A stretch of 64,000 bases of DNA from Thiobacillus denitrificans (lineage in GTDB: Bacteria; Pseudomonadota; Gammaproteobacteria; Burkholderiales; Thiobacillaceae), in assembly GCF_001530125.1 (NCBI RefSeq), contig NZ_LDUG01000025.1, positions 164,572-228,571 of the forward strand, given 5' to 3'. A program made the translations under genes and the position numbers. The notes below the pieces were generated by a model. It saw only the letters and a list, made by a program, of their open reading frames with translations, had not been told where the DNA came from and ran no database searches. Shown in pieces: positions 52,334 through 62,016 of the stretch; the first letter of the stretch is position 1; each line of letters opens with the position of its first letter.

Positions 52334-52593
52334 TGGGGCCTAAAAGCAAAGCGGCCTACTCTCTAAATTTGCGGCAACTTGAAATGTTTCACGATTAAAA
52401 CCAGATGGCATCCATTTGCAGATGGCTGCTGTCTGCCACTGAACAGGCTTTCGACGGCCATGCCTCCATCGTCTCTTCCTGGCCGGTTGCCGCCATTGGC
52501 GTTTGCAACTGTTTCTGCGCGTGCCCCCGGTCTTCGTTGCCAATTCCCAATGAGAAAGAATCTTGGTTTCAACAATTGATTCCAGATGCCCGT
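52334..52593. other. Spacer between ETF-QO and protease genes
   Basis: 260 bases between convergent genes. Short frames occur on both strands with no family resemblance. I see no clear terminator, RNA or repeat. Confidence 0.45.
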
Positions 52594-53448
52594 TTATTTT
52601 GCCTCCGGCAGCGCCTGCTCCAGCAGCCGGTGCACGTACTTCACCGGGATGGCGTAGCTGATCCCGCTCGGCGCCGAGAGCGCAGCTTCCTTGGCGCCCT
52701 TCACGTACACCGAATTGACCACCCCCAGCACCTCGCCGGTATCCGGCTGCCACACCGGGCTGCCACTGTTGCCGGGGTAGGCGACGGCGTCAAGCTCGAA
52801 CACCTCATACGCGTCTTTTGCCTGTTTCAGCGTGCGCACGGTCAGTTGCGAGGCGCTGGGGAGCGGCGTGAAGATGGGAATGATGGCGGCCAGCCCGGCG
52901 CGATGGGTGGACGGATTGAGCCCCAGCACCGAGCCGATCGGATAGCCGGTGAAATACAGCTGCCAGCCCTCGCGCACCCGGCTCGAGTCGCCCAGCTTCA
53001 GTGCGGGAAGCGGGTCCCCCTCGATCTTCAGCAGCGCCAGGTCGCGTGCTTTGTCGGTGGCGATCAGCTTGGCGGGGCGCACCGTCATCTGGCGGTCGCG
53101 CCCGAGGAACACGGCGTGGGTTTCGTTTTTTTCGCTGTCGAGCGGCTTGGTGAAAATATGCGCGCACGACACGATGTAGGTGCCGTCCAGCACCGCAAAG
53201 CCGGTGCCCTGCAGGTTGGCGCGCGGGCTGCCGATAGGGTTGAAGATGCCGACGCCGACCACGCCCGGCTTCACGGATTGCAGCGTATCGGCGACGTCGG
53301 CGTGGGCGGGCAGGGCCGCCACGAGCAGGATCAGCGTCCAACGGGTACGCAGCTTGCTGAGCCATGAAGCGGCCAGTCGCCAGACAGGATCGGGAAGCGT
53401 CACGCAAATTCGATACAATCCGGGCGACAGTAAAGACTTTCTATTCAT
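52594..53448 (-). CDS. Exported trypsin-like serine protease (HtrA-type fold, no PDZ)
   Basis: 284 residues. The triad is visible: H97 in IVSCAHIFT, D136 in KARDLALLK and S228 in YPGNSGSPV. A hydrophobic segment ending ALPAHA (about 36-50) looks like a signal sequence, preceded by a long 35-residue N-region, so the true start may be downstream of 53448. No PDZ domain follows. It is probably a periplasmic protease. The gene is divergent from tviB with only 14 bases between the start codons. Confidence 0.8.
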   Translation of the reverse strand: MNRKSLLSPGLYRICVTLPDPVWRLAASWLSKLRTRWTLILLVAALPAHADVADTLQSVKPGVVGVGIFNPIGSPRANLQGTGFAVLDGTYIVSCAHIFTKPLDSEKNETHAVFLGRDRQMTVRPAKLIATDKARDLALLKIEGDPLPALKLGDSSRVREGWQLYFTGYPIGSVLGLNPSTHRAGLAAIIPIFTPLPSASQLTVRTLKQAKDAYEVFELDAVAYPGNSGSPVWQPDTGEVLGVVNSVYVKGAKEAALSAPSGISYAIPVKYVHRLLEQALPEAK

Positions 53449-53462
53449 AGGGGAATCCAGGT

Positions 53463-54742
<1,280 letters not shown>

Positions 54743-54743
<1 letters not shown>

Positions 54744-55783
54744 TGACCGCGTTCGACGCGCTGAAAACGCAGCTTCGTGCCGAGCCCAAGACCTGGCTCA
54801 TCACCGGCGCTGCCGGCTTCATTGGCTGCAACCTGGTCGAAGCCCTGCTGCTGCTCGACCAGCGCGTCGTCGGCCTCGACAATTTCGCCACCGGCCACGA
54901 AAAAAACCTGGCGCAGGTGCTGGCCAGCGTCGGCCCCGAGCGCTGGGAAAACTTCAGCTTCAAGCGTGGCGACATCCGCGACCTCATCACCTGCCACGCT
55001 GTCTGCAAGGACATCGATTACGTGTTGCATCAGGCCGCGCTCGGCTCGGTGCCGCGCTCGCTGGAAGACCCGCTGTCGACCCATGCCGCCAACAACACCG
55101 GCTTCCTCAACATGCTGGTGGCCGCACGCGATGCCAAGGTCAGGCGCTTCGTTTACGCCGCGTCGAGTTCCACCTACGGCGACCACCCGGGCCTGCCCAA
55201 GGTCGAGGACGTCATCGGCAAGCCGCTGTCGCCCTACGCGGTGACCAAGCTGGTGAACGAGCTGTATGCCGACGTGTTTGGCCGCTGCTACGGCATGGAG
55301 TCGATCGGCCTGCGCTACTTCAACATCTTCGGCCGCCGCCAGGACCCCAACGGCGCCTACGCTGCCGTGGTGCCGAAGTGGGTCGCCAGCATGATCCACA
55401 ACGAGCCGGTGTACATCAACGGCGACGGCGAAACCAGCCGCGACTTCTGCTACATCGACAACGTCATCCAGGCCAACCTGCTCGCCGCCACCAGCCAGCA
55501 TCCAGAGGCCGCCAACCAGGTCTACAACGTCGCCGTCGGCGACCGCACCACGCTCAACCAGCTGTTCGAGGCCATCCGTTCATTGCTAGTGCCGAAGTAT
55601 CCCCACCTGGCCGACTTCAAGCCGGTCTACCGCGACTTCCGCGCCGGCGACGTGCGCCATTCGCTGGCCGACATTTCCAAGGCCCGCACCCGCCTGGGGT
55701 ACGAACCCACCCACCGCATCGGCGAGGGCCTGGCGGAGGGGATGGACTGGTACGTGCGGGATCTGGGCGAGCAGCCTGTCTGA
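54743..55783 (+). CDS. tviC: UDP-N-acetylhexosaminuronate 4-epimerase (TviC/WbpP type)
   Basis: 346 residues from ATG 54743, preceded by a GGAGG site. Extended SDR fold: [42 protein letters not shown] and the YxxxK pair in [11 protein letters not shown], then [23 protein letters not shown]. The subgroup converts UDP-GlcNAc(A) to the galacto form. Coupled to tviB by a one-base overlap (TGATG). An in-frame GTG at 54740 is an alternative start. Confidence 0.9.
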
Positions 55784-55784
55784 C

Positions 55785-57473
55785 TTGAAGAATCGAAGCG
55801 AAAAGCCGGCTGGGCGCGGGCAGGTTTTGAACGAACACGCACCGCTCGATCCGGCCGCCGAGGCCAGGGAGGGTGCGCTGGATGTCCTGCTGCGGCGCAT
55901 GCGGACCGAGAGCGATTTCCCCGCCTTGTCCGAGGCCATCGGCGACATCAACCGCATCGCTTCCTCCGACCGCGAGGGGGTCAACGAACTCTCCAACAAC
56001 ATCCTCAAGGACTTTGCGCTGACCAACAAGCTGTTGAAGCTGGCCAACGTCGCGTTCTACAACCAGGTCGGCGGCGGCTCGATCAGCACCATTTCGCGCG
56101 CGGTGGTGATTCTCGGTTTCGACGCGGTACGGTCGATCGCGCTGAGCCTGATCCTGTTCGACAACCTGGAAAACAAGGCGCACGCGCAGCAGCTGAAGGA
56201 GGAGTTCGTCAAGGTGCTGTACGCCGGGATGCTGGCGCGCGAAATGGCGGGCAAGGCGCAGCTGAGGGATGTGGAGGAGGCGTTCATCGGCGCCATGCTG
56301 CACAAGCTGGGACGCATGCTGACCCTGTTTTATTTCCCCGCTGAAACCGAAGCGATCAATCAGCTTGTTGAGACCGAGGGGCTGAACGATGCCAGGGCAT
56401 CGATCCAGGTGCTGGGGCTGTCGTACGAGAATCTGGGGATGGGCATCGCCCGCAACTGGGGATTTCCGGATCAGCTGGTGTTGAGCATGAAGCAACTCCC
56501 GGCCGGGAAGGTCAGGAAATGCGCGAGCAACGCTGAACGGCTGTGCGCGCTGGCGGGATTTTCCAACGAATTGTGCGACATTGTGCTCGGTACGTCGGAT
56601 GCGGATCGCGGCAAGGCACTGGCCGCGCTCACAGCGCGTTACGGCGACAGCGTGCCCGTGACGGTGGAGCAGATTTCCGGCCTGATGGAACAGTCGATGC
56701 GGGACATCGCGCCGTTCGCCATGGCGGTGAATGTGAACCTGAGGCAAAGCGCCTTTGCGCAGGAGGCATCGAAATGGGCAGGCATGGCCGCAGCACCGGG
56801 CGCGGCGCCCGCGGCCACGCCGCCTGCAGCGGACGCATTGGCGGGGGCGGAACCCGATGCCCCGAGCTTGCTGGAAGCGACCGCGCTGCACGAACACGCG
56901 GCCATTCTCGATGCCGCACCCGGCGAAGCCGGCGGCCAGCCGCAGCGCACCACCGAGGCGGTCCAGTCCGTCCTGACTGCGGGCCTGCAGGACGTCAGCA
57001 ACTCGCTGATCGACGACAACATGTCCGTCAACGATATTTTGCGCATGATCCTGGAAGCCATGTACACCGGCATGGGCTTCGCGCATGTGGTGCTGTGCAT
57101 CAAGGATGGCCGCCATAACACGATGTGCGGCAAGTTCGGTTTTGGCGACGGCGTGCAGAGCCTGATCAAGGCCTTTGATTTTCCCCTGGCGGCGCAGCCC
57201 GATGTGTTCCTCGTCGCGCTGCAGAACAATGCCGACATCTTCATCACCGACATCGACGATCCGAAAATCGCGACGCGGATTCCGGCATGGTACCGGCAGC
57301 ACGTATCGGCGCGCACTTTCGTGCTATTCCCGATCATCGTCAGAGGCAAGCCGATCGGTTTGATCTACGCCGCCCGCCCGCAGCCCGGCGACATCACGAT
57401 CCCCGAGAAAGAACTTTCGCTGCTCAAATCGCTGCGCAATCAGGCCGTGCTCGCCATCAGGCAGTCTCTCTGA
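55785..57473 (+). CDS. HDOD and GAF domain signalling protein
   Basis: 562 residues if started at TTG 55785; another TTG at 55827 is possible, and neither has a clear ribosome site. The HDOD domain spans about 40-240 (NNILKDFALTNKLLKLANVAFYNQ, ISRAVVILGFDAVRSIALSL, EAFIGAMLHKLGRML). After an alanine-rich linker (about 325-385) a GAF-like domain covers 400-560 (MILEAMYTGMGFAHVVLCI, GLIYAARPQPGDI). Output is unknown; HDOD proteins control motility, stress or c-di-GMP pathways. Start codon and partner uncertain. Confidence 0.8.
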   Translation: MKNRSEKPAGRGQVLNEHAPLDPAAEAREGALDVLLRRMRTESDFPALSEAIGDINRIASSDREGVNELSNNILKDFALTNKLLKLANVAFYNQVGGGSISTISRAVVILGFDAVRSIALSLILFDNLENKAHAQQLKEEFVKVLYAGMLAREMAGKAQLRDVEEAFIGAMLHKLGRMLTLFYFPAETEAINQLVETEGLNDARASIQVLGLSYENLGMGIARNWGFPDQLVLSMKQLPAGKVRKCASNAERLCALAGFSNELCDIVLGTSDADRGKALAALTARYGDSVPVTVEQISGLMEQSMRDIAPFAMAVNVNLRQSAFAQEASKWAGMAAAPGAAPAATPPAADALAGAEPDAPSLLEATALHEHAAILDAAPGEAGGQPQRTTEAVQSVLTAGLQDVSNSLIDDNMSVNDILRMILEAMYTGMGFAHVVLCIKDGRHNTMCGKFGFGDGVQSLIKAFDFPLAAQPDVFLVALQNNADIFITDIDDPKIATRIPAWYRQHVSARTFVLFPIIVRGKPIGLIYAARPQPGDITIPEKELSLLKSLRNQAVLAIRQSL

Positions 57474-57514
57474 CGGCTGCCGACAAACCCCGCACCGGAA
57501 TTCGGCATAATGGC

Positions 57515-59113
57515 ATGATGCCGTCTGCCCGAATCGCCTCCCGCCTTCTCGCTGGCCTGCTGCTCGCAGGCCTTGTCGTGTCTGCCCATGCTGCCGGGCT
57601 GCCCGCCGTCTTCACCGATGCTTTGAAGCAGGCCGGGATTCCGCTCGATCATGTGGCGGTGGTGGTGCAGCCGCTGGATGCAGCGGCACCTGTGCTTAGC
57701 CACAACGCCGAGGCGGCGCTGAACCCGGCCTCGGTGATGAAGCTGGTCACCAGCTTTGCGGCGCTCAACCAGCTCGGGCCCGGCTACGTGTGGACGACCG
57801 ATGTCTGGGCGAATGGCACGGTCGAGGACGGCGTGCTGCACGGCGACCTCGTCATCAAGGGCCATGGCGACCCCACCTTGACGCTGGAGCGGATGTGGCT
57901 GCTACAGCGCGAATTGCGCGCGCGCGGGGTGCGCCACATCCGCGGCAATCTGGTGCTCGACCTCAGCCATTTCGAGCTATTGGCGATCGATCCCGGTGCC
58001 TTCGACGGCGAGCCGTTTGCCCTGTACAACGCCGCGCCGGGCGCGCTGGTGGCCAACTTCAGCGCGATGACACTGCGCCTGAAGCCGGACGGTGAGCAGG
58101 TGCTGATCGTGCCGGACATCGCGCTGCCGGGGCTGACGCTGACCTCGCGCCTGGTGCTGACCGACGGTGCGGAATGCAATGGCTGGAAGGATGCGCTCAC
58201 GCCGGCCCTGCCCGACCCCGAACGCCTTGAACTGGTGGTGAGCGGGCGCTACGCGCGCGGCTGCGGCGAGCAGGCGTGGTCGCTCAGCCTGTTCGAGCCG
58301 GCCGCAACCTTCGATTTCGTTTTTCGCGGACTGTGGGCGGAGTCGGGCGGCACGCTGACCGGCGCGACGGTGGCGGGCCGGGCGCCGCAATCCGAGCCGC
58401 TGCTGAAATTTTCCTCGGTGCCGCTGACCGAAGCCCTTATCCGCCTCAATAAATATTCCAACAACTTAATGACGCGCAACCTGTTCCTGACGCTGGGCGC
58501 GGAAAAAGAGGGGGCACCGGCGACGCTGGAAAAAGGCGCGCGTGCGGTGCGCGTCGTGCTGACGCAGCGCGGGGTGTCCACCCGCAAGCTGGTGCTGGAA
58601 AACGGCGCCGGCCTGTCGCGCATCGAGCGCATCAGTGCGGATGCGCTGAACCAGTTGCTGCGCGCCGCCTACAACAGCCCGCTGTTCGCCGAGTTCCAGT
58701 CGGCACTGCCCATCGTCGCCAGTGACGGCACCCTGAAGCGGCGTTTCAACGGCAGCCCGCTCAGTGGCAATGCGCACCTGAAAACCGGCACCCTGCGCGA
58801 CGTCAGCGCGTTGGCCGGCTATGTGTACACCGTGAATGGCCAGCGCGTCAGCTTCGTCATGCTGGTCAATCACGCCAACGCGCGCCGCAGCGAGGCGGCG
58901 CAGCGCGCCCTGCTGGAGTGGGTGCATACGACTCCACACGGGCTTCAGCCCGTAGTGGATCGGAGTCCTTTAGGGCATACGACTCCACACGGACTTCTAC
59001 CCTTAAAGGCACAAGAGCCCGTAGTGGATCGGAGTACCTCGCAAGAGGGTATTGAAAAGAATCCTATAGGGCAGGCCGGCGCGATGCCGGCAGATGAAGG
59101 GGCGTCGCGATGA
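57515..59113 (+). CDS. dacB: D-alanyl-D-alanine carboxypeptidase/endopeptidase (PBP4, DacB)
   Basis: 532 residues from ATG 57515 with a signal peptide cut near residue 26 (SAHAAG). Active-site motifs: S73-V-M-K76 in NPASVMKL, SNN in NKYSNNLMTRN and KTG in HLKTGTLRDV. The family-specific extra domain between S73 and SNN is present. The normal end is near ALLEWVHT (residue 470). The last ~60 residues are encoded by repeats (HTTPHGLQPVVDRSPLG and a diverged second copy), so the C-terminus is foreign to the family. Confidence 0.9.
   Translation: MMPSARIASRLLAGLLLAGLVVSAHAAGLPAVFTDALKQAGIPLDHVAVVVQPLDAAAPVLSHNAEAALNPASVMKLVTSFAALNQLGPGYVWTTDVWANGTVEDGVLHGDLVIKGHGDPTLTLERMWLLQRELRARGVRHIRGNLVLDLSHFELLAIDPGAFDGEPFALYNAAPGALVANFSAMTLRLKPDGEQVLIVPDIALPGLTLTSRLVLTDGAECNGWKDALTPALPDPERLELVVSGRYARGCGEQAWSLSLFEPAATFDFVFRGLWAESGGTLTGATVAGRAPQSEPLLKFSSVPLTEALIRLNKYSNNLMTRNLFLTLGAEKEGAPATLEKGARAVRVVLTQRGVSTRKLVLENGAGLSRIERISADALNQLLRAAYNSPLFAEFQSALPIVASDGTLKRRFNGSPLSGNAHLKTGTLRDVSALAGYVYTVNGQRVSFVMLVNHANARRSEAAQRALLEWVHTTPHGLQPVVDRSPLGHTTPHGLLPLKAQEPVVDRSTSQEGIEKNPIGQAGAMPADEGASR
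58924..58976 (+). repeat. 53-bp hairpin repeat, copy 2, in the dacB tail
   Basis: Same length and order as the copy at 17468-17520, with about four changes: outer GACTCC/GGAGTC arms and the inner hairpin CGGGCT-TC-AGCCCG. It is translated in dacB as HTTPHGLQPVVDRSPLG, in the same reading frame as the kinase copy. Confidence 0.87.
58975..59072 (+). repeat. Diverged, interrupted third copy of the hairpin repeat
   Basis: Starts GCATACGACTCCACACGGAC and contains CCCGTAGTGGATCGGAGTAC and CCTATAGGGC at the end, with extra bases in the middle (near 59000-59015) and before the end. It overlaps copy 2 by two bases, making a tandem pair that ends about 40 bases before the dacB stop. Confidence 0.7.
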
Positions 59114-59328
59114 ATCCCGGCTGTCGCGTGATGGGCCTGTTTCTGGTGCTGCTGGCGCTGTTCCAGGCGCTGCCGGTGGCGGTGGCGGCCTGGCAGGCCC
59201 GACAATGGCCGGACACGCTATCGGAATGGATCCGGCTGGCGTTGCTGCCGGGCGCACTGTGGCTGTATCTGCGCTACTTCAGCATCCTTGGTTGCCGCCA
59301 GTGCGGGGACGACGATGACGTTCGATAA
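59110..59328 (+). CDS. Small membrane protein, function unknown
   Basis: 72 residues from ATG 59110, which overlaps the dacB stop (ATGA). Two hydrophobic stretches (MGLFLVLLALFQALPVAVAAW and IRLALLPGALWLYLRYF) suggest two membrane spans; the end has a CRQC pair before DDDD. Codon use is normal for this genome. No family is recognised; co-translation with dacB, or fixation after the repeats extended dacB, are both possible. Confidence 0.6.
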   Translation: MNPGCRVMGLFLVLLALFQALPVAVAAWQARQWPDTLSEWIRLALLPGALWLYLRYFSILGCRQCGDDDDVR

Positions 59329-59518
59329 GCTGCCCGGCTGGGTGAGGTGGCTGGCGCAGGACGAGGATGGAACATGGTGGGGCTATGAAGCCGAGCCCAA
59401 CAAGCAGGATTACGGCTGGTACGAAAACGAAGTGGGGCGCATCGTGCGGCTGGGCCAGACCACGCCGCCAGCCGACTGGGAGGCGACGCTATCTGCATGG
59501 CCTCCCCAAACGGGATGA
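59315..59518 (+). CDS. Small tryptophan-rich protein, function unknown
   Basis: 67 residues from ATG 59315 (an upstream frame adds nine unlikely residues). It overlaps the previous gene by 14 bases. Tryptophan- and glutamate-rich: DKLPGWVRWLAQDEDGTWWG, then YEAEPNKQDYGWYENEVGR. The motif with paired aromatic residues looks conserved in style, so a real small soluble protein is likely. Function unknown. Confidence 0.65.
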   Translation: MTFDKLPGWVRWLAQDEDGTWWGYEAEPNKQDYGWYENEVGRIVRLGQTTPPADWEATLSAWPPQTG

Positions 59519-59536
59519 CTGCGAGGTCTGACGCGC

Positions 59537-60079
59537 TTAGGGCGCAGCAGGCGCGTCCAGCTGCAGCTGTCCGTTCTTCACCGCGATGCGCGCGCCGGGC
59601 TGATGGTCCATGCGCACCTGGCCTTCTTCCTCGCCCAGGCGGTAGCGTACGTCGTAGCCGATGGTTTGGGTGTGCGATTCGTAGACGGTTTTGCAGCGCC
59701 TCTCGGTGCGGCTGACGGTGTTCTTTTCCTGCATGTTCTTCTGTACCCGGTTGCCGGCGTAGCCGCCGCCCGCCGCACCGGCGACGGTGGCCAGGGTGCG
59801 CCCGCTGCCGCCCCCCACCTGGCTGCCGAGCAGGCCGCCGGCCACCGCGCCGATCGCAGTGCCGGCGATGCGGTTGGGATCCTTGACCGGCGCCTGTTCG
59901 TTGACGGCCACGTCGTCGCATATCTCTTTGGGTGTTTTCGTGGTTTCGGTCACCGGCTTGGCGGCCAGCACTTCGGCAAATTCAGGCTCAGGATTGAGCG
60001 CCTTGTAGCCCGCCACGCCGCCAATCGCGGTTACGGCAATGGCCCCTGCTATCACGCCTGTCAACATCGATTTATTCAT
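59537..60079 (-). CDS. Glycine-zipper (17-kDa surface antigen-like) envelope protein
   Basis: 180 residues from ATG 60079 (MNKSMLTGVIAGAIAVTAIGG, a signal or anchor segment). The centre has the glycine-zipper pattern NRIAGTAIGAVAGGLLGSQVG and GRTLATVAGAAGGGYAGN, as in SlyB/Rickettsia 17-kDa proteins. The C-terminal third (RRCKTVYESHTQTIGYDVRY) matches family members with a beta-rich domain. There is no lipobox cysteine. It is probably an envelope or membrane protein of unknown role. Confidence 0.82.
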   Translation of the reverse strand: MNKSMLTGVIAGAIAVTAIGGVAGYKALNPEPEFAEVLAAKPVTETTKTPKEICDDVAVNEQAPVKDPNRIAGTAIGAVAGGLLGSQVGGGSGRTLATVAGAAGGGYAGNRVQKNMQEKNTVSRTERRCKTVYESHTQTIGYDVRYRLGEEEGQVRMDHQPGARIAVKNGQLQLDAPAAP

Positions 60080-60188
60080 GATCTTTCCTTGAAGGTTTGG
60101 GGATGGCACACGTTCAACGCACTTGATAGTACAAGATGACACGGATTCTCTGCGCCCACAGCCAGCGTTGGGGAGCGGCCGGGAGCCG

Positions 60189-60757
60189 CTATTCGGGCTG
60201 CAGCAGGTCGATCCTGAAGCTGTCCCCGTAAGGCGGCACATTGCACTCGATGACATCCGAGGGCGCGACGTCCAGACGGACGCCGATGATGTCGGTGCGC
60301 ACCGGCAATTTAGCCGCGCCGCGGTCCACCAGCACCACGGTGCGAATTTCGGCCGGCTGCCTGCATGCCAGATATTCCACCGCGCGCAGCATGGAATGCC
60401 CGCGATACATCACGTCGTCCACCACCAGCACGGAGCCCGCGAGATCGAGGCAGGCGTGGGTCGGGTTTTCTGTCAGCCGGGTTTCGGGATAGAGCAGCGT
60501 GAGATCGTCGGCATAGCGCTTGATCTGTGCAGATCCAGTCGCACGCAGTCCGTCAGCCCCCAAGTTTCCTGCAGCCGGGCGTGTAGCCGGTCGGCCAGGG
60601 GCGCGCCGCGCCGCAGGATGCCGACAATCGCAACCTGCGTGCGCCCCGTCAGCAGGCCCGCTGCCTGGCGGGCCATGTCGCTGACGATGACATCGAGCTG
60701 TGCGGGACTGTAGAGGCTGGTGCGCCTGCCCCGGGGTTTTTCGGTCATGTTGGTCAT
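60189..60757 (-). pseudogene. pyrR: pyrR-like phosphoribosyltransferase, frameshifted
   Basis: Two frames on the minus strand together make one protein of about 189 residues. The first (60757 to about 60527) gives TSLYSPAQLDVIVSDMA, VAIVGILRRGAPLADRLH and TDCVRLDLH; the second continues IKRYADDLTLLYPETR, the PRPP loop VLVVDDVMYRGHSML and LVDRGAAKLPVRTDIIG. One base (a C on the minus strand) is missing near 60527, where LDLH should join QIKRY. PyrR-type proteins regulate pyrimidine genes and have uracil phosphoribosyltransferase activity. Either a recent loss or a sequencing error. Confidence 0.8.
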
Positions 60758-60781
60758 TCGTCTGCCGGATTCGGGAAGGGT

Positions 60782-62014
60782 TCAGGCCGTCGCTTCGGCA
60801 ACCTGATTGGCCCAGGACATGGCCTCGATTTCGGCCGCCGTGAGGTCCGACAGCGAAAGCGTTCCGGATTGCGCCAGCAATGAAAGCGTGTGGCCCAGAT
60901 TGGGATGCTCGACGCTTTCGACCAGTTGGAGCAAGGTGCCCAATTCGCCTTCGCGGCGCAACAGGGCGGCAGCCAGGCGCTCGTTCAGGTTGAGTTCGCC
61001 GACGATGTCGGCCAGCGGCTTGGCGATGAGGGTCTCGATCAGTGACAGGATTCCGGCCATAAAGGCCTCATCGCAATAATCCGCGTTGCGCTGTTGTTTC
61101 ATCGCCAGCAGTTCCATCATCTTGCCACGCGTGGCGGCCAGCGCCAGCAGCGGGCTGGGATAGGCCGAGCCGGTTTGCAGGGTGAACAGCAACAGTTGCA
61201 GCCAGCGCTGCAACTGTTTGCGGCCCAGCACCATGAGTGCCTGCGAAACCGAGGCAATACTGCGCTGGGCGCCGATCGCCACCGAGTTCACCAGCCGGAT
61301 CAGGTTGTAGGTCAGGTTGGGATGCTGCTTGAACACCTGTTCGATCTGCGCGGTTTCGGCGTCGCGCATCACCATCCCGAGCATCTGGATGAGCGCCATC
61401 TGGCTGGGGTCCGTGCGTTTGGCGGAAAGCACCGCGGGACGCGCGAAGAAATAGCCCTGGAACAGATCGAAGCCGAGCGCATGGCAATAGGCGGCCTGCT
61501 CGGCGCTGTCGACCTTTTCGGCCAGCAGCTTGACCGGCCATGGTTTCAGCTGGCTGACCGCCGCACGCAGTTCATCCTGGCTGTGCTGCAGCAAGTCGAT
61601 TTTGACGATATCGACCAGCGCCAGCAGCGGCCGGTGGCTGTCGGTGAATAGAAAGTCGTCCAGCGCCAGCGTGAAGCCCTGCTGCTTGAGCGCGCGGCAA
61701 CGCTCGACCACGGCGTCGGTGACGATGATGGTCTCGAGCAGTTCCAGCACAACCTGTGCCTTGGGCAGCAATTCCACCATGTCGGACAGCAGCATGTCGG
61801 CGCTGACGTTGATGAAGCCCAGTTGCGTGCCCAGCACGGTCTGCACGCCCATCTCGCTGAACGCGTGCTGGATCACACTGGCGGTCGCGTGCATGTCGTC
61901 GGTGACGGTCACGCAGGACGTGTCGGCTGTACGAAACAGCAGCTCGTAGGCGACGAGGCGCTGGTCGCGGTCGAGGATCGGCTGGCGGCCGAGGAAAATG
62001 TCCCGGGTCGCCAT
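60782..62014 (-). CDS. EAL-HDOD (YuxH-type) signalling protein
   Basis: 410 residues from ATG 62014. The N-terminal EAL domain (about 1-210) starts RDIFLGRQPILDRDQRLVAYELLFR; the motif reads YELL and later catalytic acidic residues are degraded (DDFLF, KIDLLQ, AEKVD), so it probably binds but does not hydrolyse c-di-GMP. The C-terminal HDOD domain (about 215-400) includes LTYNLIRLVNSVAIG and LMVLGRKQLQRWLQLLLF. This is the YuxH architecture. Two bases separate it from ubiD upstream, so it is co-transcribed. Confidence 0.88.
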   Translation of the reverse strand: MATRDIFLGRQPILDRDQRLVAYELLFRTADTSCVTVTDDMHATASVIQHAFSEMGVQTVLGTQLGFINVSADMLLSDMVELLPKAQVVLELLETIIVTDAVVERCRALKQQGFTLALDDFLFTDSHRPLLALVDIVKIDLLQHSQDELRAAVSQLKPWPVKLLAEKVDSAEQAAYCHALGFDLFQGYFFARPAVLSAKRTDPSQMALIQMLGMVMRDAETAQIEQVFKQHPNLTYNLIRLVNSVAIGAQRSIASVSQALMVLGRKQLQRWLQLLLFTLQTGSAYPSPLLALAATRGKMMELLAMKQQRNADYCDEAFMAGILSLIETLIAKPLADIVGELNLNERLAAALLRREGELGTLLQLVESVEHPNLGHTLSLLAQSGTLSLSDLTAAEIEAMSWANQVAEATA

Positions 62015-62016
62015 GC

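Noticed and set aside
52405..53367. 320-codon plus frame opposite the serine protease
   Set aside because: Shadow of the protease gene, whose catalytic triad is clear on minus.
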